58,327 bases of DNA from an uncultured Bacteroidia bacterium (GCA_902780935.1 CACZHP010000016.1:1-58327); one strand, 5' to 3'. Shown: positions 25,052 through 32,939, counted from the first letter of the stretch. The notes: generated from the sequence alone by a model not told the origin. Numbers and translations are program-made.

Positions 25052-26215
25052 ATGAATAGATTTGCACTGCTGGTTTTCAGCGTGGCTGCCCTTGCCGTAG
25101 CGGCAGGCTGCCAAAAAGATGAAACCACCTCCAGGGATGCGGACCTTGCGGGTGTCAATGTCGCAGTAGGTGAAAAAGGAGGGTCATTCTCCAAGCTCTT
25201 CGTCCTCAATGAGGGCAATTTCCAGAAGAATAACTCGACCCTCGATTTCCTCAGGTTCTCTGACGGGAATTATGTGTCCGATGCTTTCGGATCGATGAAT
25301 CCTGCTGTTGTCCAAGGTTTGGGAGACACGGGTAACGATCTCGCTCTGAATGATGGTAAACTCTGGCTCGTGATGAACGGGTCGGGGTATGTGCATGTCC
25401 TGGACGCCAAGGATGAGACCTTGGTGGCCTCGGTTGCCGTGCCCGATCCGAGGTTCATCGCCTTTGATTCCGGTCACGCATACGTAAGCTCTTATGCGGG
25501 AGCTATTTACGGTGGAGAGGAGAAGAAGGGGAAGGTCTTTAGGATTGACCTTAAGACATACAAGATCGATGGAGAGGTTGAGGTCGGGTGCCAGCCTGAG
25601 GGGGTGGCTGTCTCAGGCGGCAAACTCTATGTGGCCAATAGCGGTGGCTATAATTATATTCATGAGGATACGGTGAGCGTGATTGACCTGTCATCTTTCA
25701 AGGTATCAGGTTCTGTCACAACAGCTTCCAATCTTCATTTCATGGCTTCAGATGGCCGTGGTGCTGTCTATGTCTCAAGTTATGGTGAGAGCACCTGGAG
25801 TCAGGACGATGCCGGAAACTGGATCCAGAGCATGTCAGAACCGATGGGCCTATACAGTATTGACGGATTGTCGAGCAGTCAGGTTAAAGGTGTTCATGTC
25901 AGTTGCATGACTATGTGTTCAGACGGCTATGTTTATGCGATCGGTAATGCTGATGAACTCACTGGTGGATATTCAAATATGCTCTATAAAGTGTCTGTCA
26001 AAGATGGATCTGTCACATCCAAAGCTATTTCCGGGACCGATGCCGCCCAGGTCGGCAATCCTTACGGAATCTGCGTGAATCCGGATAACGGAGACATCTA
26101 CATCACCGATGCCGATTACACCGGCCCTGGAAAGGTCTGGTGCTTCACCAAGGACTTGAAAAAGAAATGGGTGGCTGTCGCGGGAATGTTGCCTGCCCAC
26201 ATGGTTATCTACTAG
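25052..26215 (+). CDS. Beta-propeller (YncE/DUF5074-like) lipoprotein, BtuG-like
   Basis: A 387-aa lipoprotein: signal MNRFALLVFSVAALAVAAGC with Cys about 20. The body consists of repeated propeller blades of YncE/DUF5074 type (KLFVLNEGNFQKNNSTLDFL; GNDLALNDGKLWLVMNGSGYVHVLDA; GCQPEGVAVSGGKLYVANSGG; NPYGICVNPDNGDIYITDA). Proteins of this kind beside a BtuB-type receptor are, in Bacteroides, surface cobalamin-capture proteins (BtuG). The TonB-dependent receptor starts 3 nt downstream, supporting a receptor-plus-surface-lipoprotein pair. No cobalamin riboswitch fits in the 74 nt upstream, so the ligand is not certain. Confidence 0.8.
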   Translation: MNRFALLVFSVAALAVAAGCQKDETTSRDADLAGVNVAVGEKGGSFSKLFVLNEGNFQKNNSTLDFLRFSDGNYVSDAFGSMNPAVVQGLGDTGNDLALNDGKLWLVMNGSGYVHVLDAKDETLVASVAVPDPRFIAFDSGHAYVSSYAGAIYGGEEKKGKVFRIDLKTYKIDGEVEVGCQPEGVAVSGGKLYVANSGGYNYIHEDTVSVIDLSSFKVSGSVTTASNLHFMASDGRGAVYVSSYGESTWSQDDAGNWIQSMSEPMGLYSIDGLSSSQVKGVHVSCMTMCSDGYVYAIGNADELTGGYSNMLYKVSVKDGSVTSKAISGTDAAQVGNPYGICVNPDNGDIYITDADYTGPGKVWCFTKDLKKKWVAVAGMLPAHMVIY

Positions 26216-26218
26216 TCC

Positions 26219-28222
26219 ATGTTCCCTTCCTTCCTGGCTGCTTTCCTTTTGTTTATCCAGGCACCGGAGTGTCATCCTGAGCATAGCGAAGGATCCGACA
26301 CCCTGAAGGCGGCGATGGTGAGTTCCATCTACGGTTGCATCATCGTTCCGCAGCGTATCACTTCCGGTGAGCTTAAATCAGCCTCTGGCCTGTCTGAGGC
26401 GGTCCGTCGTTTCGCGGGGGTCCAACTGCGTGACTATGGGGGAGTGGGAGGCCTTAAGACGGTGAATGTCAGGAGTCTGGGAAGCGAGCACACGGGCGTG
26501 TTCATCGACGGGATCCAGGTCGATAACGCCCAGAACATGCAGGTGGATCTCGGACGGTTTTCCCTTCAAGGTCTCAGTTCGGTGAGCCTTTTCTCGGGGC
26601 AGAAAGTCGCCCCCTTGCAAAGCGCCAAGGAATATTCATCGGCCAGCTCACTCTATCTGGAGAGCGCTGATCCAGTGTTCAAGGACGGGAAAAGGGATAA
26701 TTTCTTTTTACGTGCCACAGGCGGGTCTTTCAAGACGGGGTCTCCTTCCGTGGTGTGGGAACATCTCCTGCGTGGCGGCTCGAAATTGAGGCTCAGTGCG
26801 GAAGCTCTTTCTTCCGATGGACGTTATCGCTTTCATGTCAAGGACTTCCGGCAATATCCCGATGGCACGTTGGCTGGATATGACACTACCATGATCCGCT
26901 CAAACAGTGACATCACAAGCTCGAGGGTTGAGGCTATGCTTTTCAGTCCCGCCTCAGGCGTGGCGTCCTGGAATATTCACGCCTATTTCTATGGCTCCGG
27001 CAGGGGACTGCCTGGTCCGGTTTACAAAAAGGCCGGGGAATATCCTTTGAGTGAGGACAGGCAGACGGATAGGGACGCTTTCCTGCAGGGGAAATATTAT
27101 CGTGATCTTGGAGATGTTTGGTCTGTGGCCGGAAGGGCAAAGCTTTCTTTCAGTCACCTGGAATACACTGATTATCCAGAACTTGTCCCTGGCGGGACTC
27201 CAGCGTCGTATAACTACAGGAACCATTCGGCGTACCTGTCGGCCACGGCGATGGCAAGGATCGGTAGTTCGCTTAAAGTCAACCTGGCTCAGGACTGCCA
27301 ATATGATTACCTTGATTCCGACCTGAGGGCTTTCGCTTATCCTGGCCGTTTCTCCTCTTGGAGTTGCGCTTCAGTGATTTTCGGGAAGGACTCTTTCGAG
27401 GCCTCCGCTTCCGCTTTGTACCTTGGCGTCCGGGATTCTTTCATAAGCGGGAACGATCGATCCTCAGCTTCCAGGAGCGCTTTCATGCCCTCGCTCGTGT
27501 TCCGGTGGAAACCGGCGGAGAGGTTCACCCTTAATGGTTTCGCCAAGCGGTCATTCAGGATGCCGACTTTCAATGACTTGTATTACACCACTGTCGGGAC
27601 AAAGACCTTGGATCCGGAGGATGCCATCCAGCTGGATCTGGGGGCGGTATGGAACCTTTGGTCAGAGCCTTCCAACCACTTGACCCTAAAGGTTGAAACC
27701 TATTGGAACCAACTGAAAAACAAAATAATAGCTGTACCGACATCTAACCAGTTCCGCTGGTCGATGTACAACCTCGGAAGGGTGGAGGTGCTTGGGGTGG
27801 ATCTGACGGCGGAATATTCAAGGAAGTCCGGGACGGTGGAATTCGGACTCGTCGGAAGATACACCTTCCAGCGCTCCAGGGACAAGTCTGACAAGGAAGC
27901 CCTCACATGGAACGGCCAAATCCCGTATATTCCTTTACACAGCGGATCAGTGAACCTTTATGGGGAACATGGAGGCTGGAGGTTGGATATCACGGCATTC
28001 ATGACAGGAGAGCGTTTCACCACTTCCGCTAACCTGCCGGCCTACCGGATCGCCCCATGGACCACCCTTGACGCCGCCCTGTCCAAGAATCTGACTATCG
28101 CCCGTAACGGCCTGACCCTGAAACTTTGCCTCAACAATCTCCTTGACCAGCAATACGAGATTGTGGACAACTACCCCATGCCCGGCTTCAATTTCCTGCT
28201 GGTCGCCACCCTGTCATTCTGA
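26219..28222 (+). CDS. TonB-dependent outer-membrane receptor, BtuB-like
   Basis: A 667-aa receptor (CirA/BtuB type, not SusC). Plug features: SGLSEAVRRFAGVQLRDYGGVGGLKTVNVRSLGSEHTGVFIDGIQVDNAQ; barrel from about 170 on, with the C-terminal LNNLLDQQYEIVDNYPMPGFNF and final aromatic LSF. It pairs with the propeller lipoprotein 3 nt upstream and probably moves cobalamin or another scarce nutrient. Odd points: the N-terminal signal (MFPSFLAAFLLFIQA) is followed by CHPEHSEGSD, the translation of a dispersed intergenic repeat, and the stop codon comes from another such repeat. A second candidate start further in would lack a signal peptide. Confidence 0.88.
   Translation: MFPSFLAAFLLFIQAPECHPEHSEGSDTLKAAMVSSIYGCIIVPQRITSGELKSASGLSEAVRRFAGVQLRDYGGVGGLKTVNVRSLGSEHTGVFIDGIQVDNAQNMQVDLGRFSLQGLSSVSLFSGQKVAPLQSAKEYSSASSLYLESADPVFKDGKRDNFFLRATGGSFKTGSPSVVWEHLLRGGSKLRLSAEALSSDGRYRFHVKDFRQYPDGTLAGYDTTMIRSNSDITSSRVEAMLFSPASGVASWNIHAYFYGSGRGLPGPVYKKAGEYPLSEDRQTDRDAFLQGKYYRDLGDVWSVAGRAKLSFSHLEYTDYPELVPGGTPASYNYRNHSAYLSATAMARIGSSLKVNLAQDCQYDYLDSDLRAFAYPGRFSSWSCASVIFGKDSFEASASALYLGVRDSFISGNDRSSASRSAFMPSLVFRWKPAERFTLNGFAKRSFRMPTFNDLYYTTVGTKTLDPEDAIQLDLGAVWNLWSEPSNHLTLKVETYWNQLKNKIIAVPTSNQFRWSMYNLGRVEVLGVDLTAEYSRKSGTVEFGLVGRYTFQRSRDKSDKEALTWNGQIPYIPLHSGSVNLYGEHGGWRLDITAFMTGERFTTSANLPAYRIAPWTTLDAALSKNLTIARNGLTLKLCLNNLLDQQYEIVDNYPMPGFNFLLVATLSF
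26271..26296 (+). repeat. Dispersed GTCATCCTGAGC repeat, copy 3, inside a CDS
   Basis: GTCATCCTGAGCATAGCGAA plus GGATCC, in frame in the TonB receptor gene just after the signal-peptide codons; translated as CHPEHSEGS. Confidence 0.7.
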
Positions 28223-28247
28223 GGTAGGTTCACCTGCCGAAGAATCT
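28214..28247 (+). repeat. Dispersed repeat, variant copy 4
   Basis: TCATTCTGA ... GAAGAATCT arms as in the other copies, but with a different centre (GGTAGGTTCACCTGCC) that can pair with itself. Its first bases supply the stop codon of the TonB receptor gene and its hairpin could help to end the transcript. Confidence 0.55.
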
Positions 28248-28307
28248 ACTTTTTAGGCGTCCCCTTGACCCTGCCGGTGGCTTCATAATCACCCTTCCAA
28301 ACTGTTC

Positions 28308-28340
28308 CCCTCGTCCCTTTCCACCGGACGATAGGAACGG
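28308..28340 (+). repeat. 33-bp direct repeat, copy A
   Basis: CCCTCGTCCCTTTCCACCGG followed by ACGATAGGAACGG. The same 33 bp recur at 28360-28392 after a 19-bp gap. The last 12 bp are shared with the bracket repeat at 28993. Confidence 0.8.
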
Positions 28341-28359
28341 TTTTACCCCCTATCTGTCG

Positions 28360-28392
28360 CCCTCGTCCCTTTCCACCGGACGATAGGAACGG
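28360..28392 (+). repeat. 33-bp direct repeat, copy B
   Basis: Exact second copy of the 28308-28340 repeat. Its 3' part (CGATAGGAACGG) continues into the left bracket repeat (28381-28406). Confidence 0.8.
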
Positions 28393-28406
28393 CATGTGCG
28401 GCTAAT
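28381..28406 (+). repeat. Bracket direct repeat, left copy
   Basis: CGATAGGAACGGCATGTGCG then GCTAATC; matches 28993-29018 with a single mismatch. The pair brackets 586 bp of hairpin-rich DNA. Confidence 0.75.
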
Positions 28407-28992
28407 CTGACTCCGGCAGAATAAATAGGCCGTTATTCGGAAACCGTTAATAACCAGCTCTTTATAGAAGTATGAGTGGAAATATTTTCCACTCAGAAAG
28501 CAGTATGTTCTTAATCCTTAATCATTTACAAATAACGCCCGATGCCGCCGCTTCCATATCGCACACTTGGTCCATTAGCCCTTCACCACATGAGGTGATT
28601 TGTAAATATTTTTATTTGGAACCGCTTAGTAACCAACTATTTATGGAAAACGCGTGGTTAAACAAGCTACGCGTTTTATGTAACTGCCTAATCCTCTGGG
28701 ATTTATAAACTTGACCCCAGAAGCGACAATCCGCAGATGCCGTCCCGGTACACCGACCCTGGTGTACCGCTTGTGGACTTGGCGTGCGAAGATGCCCTTT
28801 TGAACGCTTCGGAACGCATGAATTATTTAACCGCTCGCTCTTGGCTTGAAGCCATTCCTGCGCCAGATGTGCCTCTCAAAGGTTGTCATGTCTTGATTTT
28901 GGGCCTTTTAATACGGTATTTGGGCCCAAAACATTGCCCGTCACTAGATTAGGGCCCGGAATCAGCAATTCCGGGCCTAAATGACATTACAG

Positions 28993-29018
28993 CGATAGGA
29001 ACCGCATGTGCGGCTAAT
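28993..29018 (+). repeat. Bracket direct repeat, right copy
   Basis: CGATAGGAACCGCATGTGCG then GCTAATC. In this copy CCGCATGTGCGG (29002-29013) is a perfect palindrome. Confidence 0.75.
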
Positions 29019-29161
29019 CAAGGTCGCTGGCCGCCGACATTCGACAGGCTGGCGCTCAGTCCCTCGAAACCAAAGGCCATCGCCTTGCCCATCCGCCGCA
29101 ACCTGTGTGCCGCCCGGTGGACCACAGGTGCAGGAATGCTATCTCCTACAAGAAAAATTAT

Positions 29162-29169
29162 TATATTTG
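29162..29169 (+). promoter_or_regulatory. -7 box TATATTTG of the pnuC-like gene
   Basis: Exact TAnnTTTG match ending 6 nt before the ATG at 29176, so the transcript would start at or next to the start codon. No TTTG found 19-20 nt upstream. Confidence 0.5.
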
Positions 29170-29175
29170 TACGAT

Positions 29176-29754
29176 ATGGACATAGTGCAAATCATAGAGA
29201 TAGTGGCCCTCGTTATGGGCATCCCCTACATGATTCTGGAGGTTCTCCAGAAGAACACCATGTGGTACTTCGGTCTTTTCACCAGTACAGCCTGCGCCAT
29301 CCAGTTCTTCCTCGAGAGCAACTGGGCCAACATGGGCCTGAACATCTACTATGTCGGTATGGCCTTCTGGGGCCTTTACCAGTGGCGGAAAGACAGTTCA
29401 GAAGTCCAGGCTGATGTCCATCTCAGGCGCTTGTCTCCCAAAATGGCCATCGTGAGCGCCGCGATATTACTTTTCGGGACCGGTCTTTTGGTCTGGCTCC
29501 TGACAATCCTGAACGACAGCAACCCTTGGCTTGACGCCCTTTCCACCTGCCTGTGCGTTATCGGTATGCTGTGGCTGGCGAAGTCCATTCCCTATCACTG
29601 GATCCTCTGGGTCATCGGAGACACAATCCTCGTCGTGATGTGCTTCCTTGCGGGAAAATATTGGATGACAGCCCTTTACGTCGCCTATGTGATAGCGTCC
29701 TCGTACGGCTTCTTCCATTGGAGGAAGAAGGGAGAGTATGTCCATGATGCCTGA
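29176..29754 (+). CDS. pnuC: PnuC-family vitamin transporter
   Basis: A 192-aa inner-membrane protein of the PnuC family, which moves nicotinamide riboside, thiamine (PnuT) or riboflavin by facilitated diffusion, with trapping by a cytoplasmic kinase. ATG 29176 follows directly on a TATATTTG box; the longer frame from 29008 includes repeat sequence and is rejected. Seven membrane segments can be read, with family signatures NMGLNIYYVGMAFWGLYQW, WLAKSIPYHWILWVIGD and ALYVAYVIASSYGFFHWRK. The WxxxxYxxW-type motif is present. No kinase or riboswitch lies beside it, so the vitamin cannot be named. Confidence 0.9.
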   Translation: MDIVQIIEIVALVMGIPYMILEVLQKNTMWYFGLFTSTACAIQFFLESNWANMGLNIYYVGMAFWGLYQWRKDSSEVQADVHLRRLSPKMAIVSAAILLFGTGLLVWLLTILNDSNPWLDALSTCLCVIGMLWLAKSIPYHWILWVIGDTILVVMCFLAGKYWMTALYVAYVIASSYGFFHWRKKGEYVHDA

Positions 29755-29779
29755 ATAAGTATATAATAACCAATATATT

Positions 29780-31939
29780 ATGAAATATTTTAAGAATATT
29801 GTCGCTTCTGCCATCCTGGCTTTCGCTTGCATGTTGCCGTCCGCCGCTCAGCTGCCTTATATGGACAAGAACCTCAGCCCGGAACAGCGGGCGGAGGATC
29901 TCGTCGGGAGGCTCACCCTTAAGGAAAAGGCGTCCTTGATGGATTTTAATTCCCAGGCGATTCCACGTCTCGGAATCAACGCTTACAACTGGTGGAACGA
30001 GGCTCTGCATGGTGTTGCCCGCAACGGCTACGCCACCATGTACCCGATGCCTATCGGCATGGCCGCTTCCTTCGACCCTCAGCTGATTGAGGAAGTGTTC
30101 ACTTCTGTCAGTGACGAGGCCAGGGTCAAGTACCGCCTGGCTCGCACGGTCGAGGATCGCGAGAGCCTTCAGTATGCCGGCCTCACTTTCTGGACCCCGA
30201 ATATCAACATATTCAGGGATCCGCGCTGGGGCAGGGGAATGGAGACATACGGTGAGGATCCTTACCTGACTGGCGTGCTCGGTTCCGCTGTCGTCAGGGG
30301 ACTTCAAGGAGACACCTCTGACGGACATCTCAAAGCCCAGGCCTGCGCTAAGCATTTCGCCGTCCACTCCGGCCCTGAATCTCTGAGGCATACATTCGAT
30401 GCCAATGTCTCTGAGAGGGACCTTTGGGAGACTTACCTGGCCGCCTTCAAGGACCTTGTCACAAAGGCGCAGGTGCAGGAAGTGATGTTCGCCTACAACC
30501 GTTTCGAAGGCTATCCTTGCGGCGCCTCAACGAGGCTCCTCCAGGACATCCTGAGAAAGGAATGGGGCTACAAGGGCTTGATAGTCAGCGACTGCTGGGC
30601 TGTATCCGACTTCGTCGGGGAGAAGTACCACAACTGGGTCAAGACTCCCGTTGAGGCTATAGCCGCATCGGCTCTCGCCGGAATGGATGTGGAGTGCGGT
30701 AATCTGACCAACCTCCTTCCGGAGGCCGTTGAGAAAGGCCTCCTGAAGGAATCTGACCTTGACGAGCATGTCAAGAGGCTTCTGGCCGTGAGGTTTGCCC
30801 TTGGAGAGATGGATTTCGAGTCTCCATGGGACAATATTCCCGAGTCTGTCCTCCTTTCCGAGGAGCATAAGGCCCAGTCGCTGGACATCGCCCGCAAGAG
30901 CATGGTTCTTCTGAAGAATGACGGCATACTCCCGCTGGCCAAAGACGCGAAGGTGGCCCTCATCGGCCCCAACGCCGCCGACTCTGTCATGATGTGGGGC
31001 AACTACGAGGGCACTCCTGTCCGTACCGTGACCCTTTACGACGCCATGAAGGAAAGGGTTCCTGATCTGAAATATCTGCGCGCCTGCCCACACGCCGCTG
31101 AGCTTGAGGAGACTCCGACCGACATCGACGCTGTCGTGGATTCCCTTGACGGCTTTGAGACCGTGATCTTCGCCGGAGGCATCACCCCTCGTCTCGAGGG
31201 TGAGCAGATGGATGATGTGGATATTCCCGGATTCCTTGGTGGAGACCGCACCTCGATCGAGCTTCCCGCTATTCAGAAGCAGCTTGTGAAAGCCCTTGTG
31301 GATGCTGGTAAGAAGGTTATATTCGTGAACTTCTCCGGAAGCACCATCGCCCTCAAGGATGAGGACAAACTTTGCTCCGCTATCCTCCAGGCTTGGTATC
31401 CCGGTCAGGAGGGAGGTTACGCGGTCGCGGATGTCCTCTATGGCGATTTCAACCCTTCAGGAAGGCTTCCTTTGACTTTCTATGCCGATGACTCCCAGGT
31501 CAAAGACTTCAACGACTATGACATGGAAGGCAGGACCTACCGTTATTTCCGCGGCACTCCGCTCTATCCTTTCGGATATGGCCTGAGCTACACTAACTTC
31601 AAATATGGCCGTCCGAAGTTCAAGACTATGGCTGATGGCTCGAAGGCAGTCGTCGTCAGGGTCAAGAACAAGGGCCGCAAGGATGGAGACGAGATCGTCC
31701 AGCTTTACATCAGCAGGCCTGACGACGCCCAGGGTCCTGTCAAGGCTCTCCGTGGCATGAAGAGGGTCTCCCTTAAGGCCCGCAAGGCCGCCAAGGTCGT
31801 GATCCCGATCGAGGAAGACACCTTCAACTGGTGGGATGCTGAGGCCGGCAGGGTGGTTCCCCGCTCCGGTGAGTATGTGCTCTATGTCGGTGGCTCCTCC
31901 GCTGACTCCGCCCAGAAGACCATCAAGGTCACGATTTAA
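29780..31939 (+). CDS. Secreted GH3 beta-glycosidase
   Basis: A 719-aa exo-acting glycoside hydrolase of family 3 (beta-glucosidase or beta-xylosidase) with a signal peptide (MKYFKNIVASAILAFACMLPSAAQ). The N-terminal TIM barrel shows NWWNEALHGVARNG, FTPNINIFRDPRWGRGMETYGEDP, the conserved KHFAVHSGPE, and the nucleophile Asp in GLIVSDCWAV (about 271). The alpha/beta sandwich follows (KSMVLLKNDGILPL, YPGQEGGYAVADVLYGDFNPSGRLPLTFY) and a C-terminal FnIII-like domain (FPFGYGLSYTNFKY-like region to the end). The ALHGVAR and RDPRWGRGQE-type motifs resemble the xylosidase branch. It follows the pnuC-like gene by 25 nt; a strong hairpin terminator lies downstream. Confidence 0.95.
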   Translation: MKYFKNIVASAILAFACMLPSAAQLPYMDKNLSPEQRAEDLVGRLTLKEKASLMDFNSQAIPRLGINAYNWWNEALHGVARNGYATMYPMPIGMAASFDPQLIEEVFTSVSDEARVKYRLARTVEDRESLQYAGLTFWTPNINIFRDPRWGRGMETYGEDPYLTGVLGSAVVRGLQGDTSDGHLKAQACAKHFAVHSGPESLRHTFDANVSERDLWETYLAAFKDLVTKAQVQEVMFAYNRFEGYPCGASTRLLQDILRKEWGYKGLIVSDCWAVSDFVGEKYHNWVKTPVEAIAASALAGMDVECGNLTNLLPEAVEKGLLKESDLDEHVKRLLAVRFALGEMDFESPWDNIPESVLLSEEHKAQSLDIARKSMVLLKNDGILPLAKDAKVALIGPNAADSVMMWGNYEGTPVRTVTLYDAMKERVPDLKYLRACPHAAELEETPTDIDAVVDSLDGFETVIFAGGITPRLEGEQMDDVDIPGFLGGDRTSIELPAIQKQLVKALVDAGKKVIFVNFSGSTIALKDEDKLCSAILQAWYPGQEGGYAVADVLYGDFNPSGRLPLTFYADDSQVKDFNDYDMEGRTYRYFRGTPLYPFGYGLSYTNFKYGRPKFKTMADGSKAVVVRVKNKGRKDGDEIVQLYISRPDDAQGPVKALRGMKRVSLKARKAAKVVIPIEEDTFNWWDAEAGRVVPRSGEYVLYVGGSSADSAQKTIKVTI

Positions 31940-32002
31940 TTCTCAGGAGACGTCGTAACTCTCTGGAGATACTTCGCTGCTGATAATCAGTTATTTTAGG
32001 TT

Positions 32003-32040
32003 AACTCCCATGGCCGTTTTCAGCCATGGGAGTTTGCTTA
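32003..32040 (+). terminator. Terminator after the GH3 gene
   Basis: AACTCCCATGGC (32003-32014) pairs perfectly with GCCATGGGAGTT (32023-32034), 12 bp with loop 8. Only a short T-rich tail (TGCTTATC) follows. Confidence 0.65.
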
Positions 32041-32058
32041 TCATAAAGAAATGTTTTT

Positions 32059-32089
32059 CTGTTTCTTTAGCGTTGTTTTTCTGTTTTTT
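32059..32089 (+). repeat. Cassette leader repeat, copy 1
   Basis: CTGTTTCTTTAGCGTTGTTT then TTCTGTTTTTT. Recurs with few changes at 33077-33106. Each copy lies about 100 nt before the first gene of its cassette. Confidence 0.7.
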
Positions 32090-32146
32090 GTCGTTTTTTC
32101 CGTTTTGACTCTGTACCTTGACCGTGACCAAATAGAGAAAGATATG

Positions 32147-32178
32147 TTTGGTTTTTGTTTACTAATTAGTTAACTTTG
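32147..32178 (+). promoter_or_regulatory. Consensus promoter of the toxin-antitoxin pair
   Basis: TTTG (32147-32150), 20-nt spacer, TAACTTTG (32171-32178). The toxin ATG lies 6-12 nt further on. The AT-rich spacer is a likely site for autorepression by the HTH antitoxin, which is inferred from the family. Confidence 0.65.
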
Positions 32179-32184
32179 TGGTGC

Positions 32185-32544
32185 ATGGCGATGAGTTTCG
32201 TAAGGCAAGTGGTTGTGTTTGAAGACCATTTCAAAAAGTTTAGGAGAACATTGGAACGAGGTGCTTTGAAGAAACTGTATCAGGTTTTGATCCTGATCAT
32301 GACAGAAGAAATTGTTCCAACCAAGTTTTTGAAAGCAATTGTAGGAAGGAAGGGATTGTACGAAATTAGGTCTGAATATGAAGGTAATATATATCGTGTT
32401 TTCTGCTGTTTTGATGAAGGACGGATTGTGATTTTATTTAATGGATTTCAAAAGAAATCCCAAAAAACACCAGCCGAACAATTAGATAAGGCAGAAGCCT
32501 TGATGATTAAGTACTTCGATTTGAAAAAACAATTAAGAAAATGA
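32185..32544 (+). CDS. HigB/Gp49-like toxin (RelE superfamily)
   Basis: A 119-aa protein of the phage-derived Gp49-like/HigB family, ribosome-dependent mRNA interferases in characterised members. Typical blocks are KKLYQVLILI, VPTKFLKAIVGRKGLYEIRSEYEGNIYRVFCCFDEGRIVILFNGFQKKSQKTP and the terminal helix EQLDKAEALMIKYF. ATG 32185 is taken because a TTG nine bases upstream overlaps the -7 box; ATG 32191 is equally possible. The stop overlaps the antitoxin start (ATGA), with toxin first as in higBA. Base composition is clearly more AT-rich than in the flanking GH3 gene, a sign of transfer. Confidence 0.85.
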   Translation: MAMSFVRQVVVFEDHFKKFRRTLERGALKKLYQVLILIMTEEIVPTKFLKAIVGRKGLYEIRSEYEGNIYRVFCCFDEGRIVILFNGFQKKSQKTPAEQLDKAEALMIKYFDLKKQLRK

Positions 32545-32849
32545 ATACTACGGATAAACGGGAGATGTCTTTGACTCCACTGGAAGACCTTATTACAGAG
32601 GACTTTGGAACAGTTGGATCAGTCGAACGGGACTTGTTTGACATCGAATGTGATGCTTTTATAATTGGAGAACGGCTTAAAGATGAACGTTTGAAAGCTG
32701 GTCTTACCCAAGAACAGTTAGCCTCAAAGATCGGTACAAAAAAGAGTTTCATCTCACGAGTGGAAAGAGGTCATACAGACATACAACTCTCCACTCTCGT
32801 CAAGCTCTTCCATGGTTTAGGACGGCGTGTAAATGTTAGGGTTTTTTAA
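32541..32849 (+). CDS. HigA-like antitoxin (XRE-type HTH)
   Basis: A 102-aa protein with a 40-residue N-terminal part and a C-terminal helix-turn-helix: IGERLKDERLKAGLTQEQLASKIGTKKSFISRVERGHTDIQLSTLVKLFHGLGRRV. The ATG overlaps the toxin stop. In the family the antitoxin neutralises HigB and represses its own promoter. Immediately after the stop the sequence changes into a relic of an Rpn-type nuclease gene (from 32850), so the cassette junction is at the antitoxin stop. Confidence 0.88.
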   Translation: MNTTDKREMSLTPLEDLITEDFGTVGSVERDLFDIECDAFIIGERLKDERLKAGLTQEQLASKIGTKKSFISRVERGHTDIQLSTLVKLFHGLGRRVNVRVF

Positions 32850-32939
32850 GAATACGACATGACGACAGAGCGTCTTATAGCCCGGAAACTCAAGGAGAAA
32901 GGTTTCTCTGACGATGAAGTGGCATCGATTTTGGGTTAA
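32850..32939 (+). pseudogene. Rpn-type nuclease gene tail, internally deleted copy
   Basis: From GAATACGACATGACGACAGA the DNA matches 34143-34336 except that 105 bp (34163-34267, 35 codons) are missing between two CGT repeats. The remaining frame (32859-32939) could encode 26 residues ending LKEKGFSDDEVASILG. Homology continues past the stop to about 33060. This is a remnant of a PD-(D/E)XK transposase-family (PF12784) gene, not an intact gene. Confidence 0.75.

Larger units (their letters stand above)
28223..29175 (+). other. 953-bp intergenic region, hairpin-rich, no convincing gene
   Basis: No frame here has family motifs; short frames at 28472-28708 and 28737-28952 are interrupted by palindromes and have no signal. 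Stem-loops: 28473-28495 (10-bp perfect stem, loop 3), 28583-28598, 28647-28677 (AAAACGCGT/ACGCGTTTT), 28746-28769 (CGGTACACC/GGTGTACCG), 28842-28854, 28897-28931 (9 bp) and 28949-28980 (13 bp with one bulge). A box of about 35 nt at 28435-28470 recurs at about 80% identity at 28614-28648, each time just before a hairpin. A structured RNA or a non-autonomous element are the main options; nothing here identifies a known RNA family. Confidence 0.6.

Noticed and set aside
28308-28392. Two repeats with a spacer, looking like a minimal CRISPR array
   Set aside because: Only two copies, a 19-bp spacer that is too short, no cas genes, and the repeat shares its end with other dispersed repeats here.
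28472-28952. Two short plus-strand reading frames in the hairpin region
   Set aside because: They run through palindromes, have no ribosome site, signal peptide or known motif, and composition is not coding-like.
29008-29175. N-terminal extension of the pnuC-like gene
   Set aside because: It would translate repeat DNA and the TATATTTG promoter box; the ATG at 29176 starts the membrane protein correctly.
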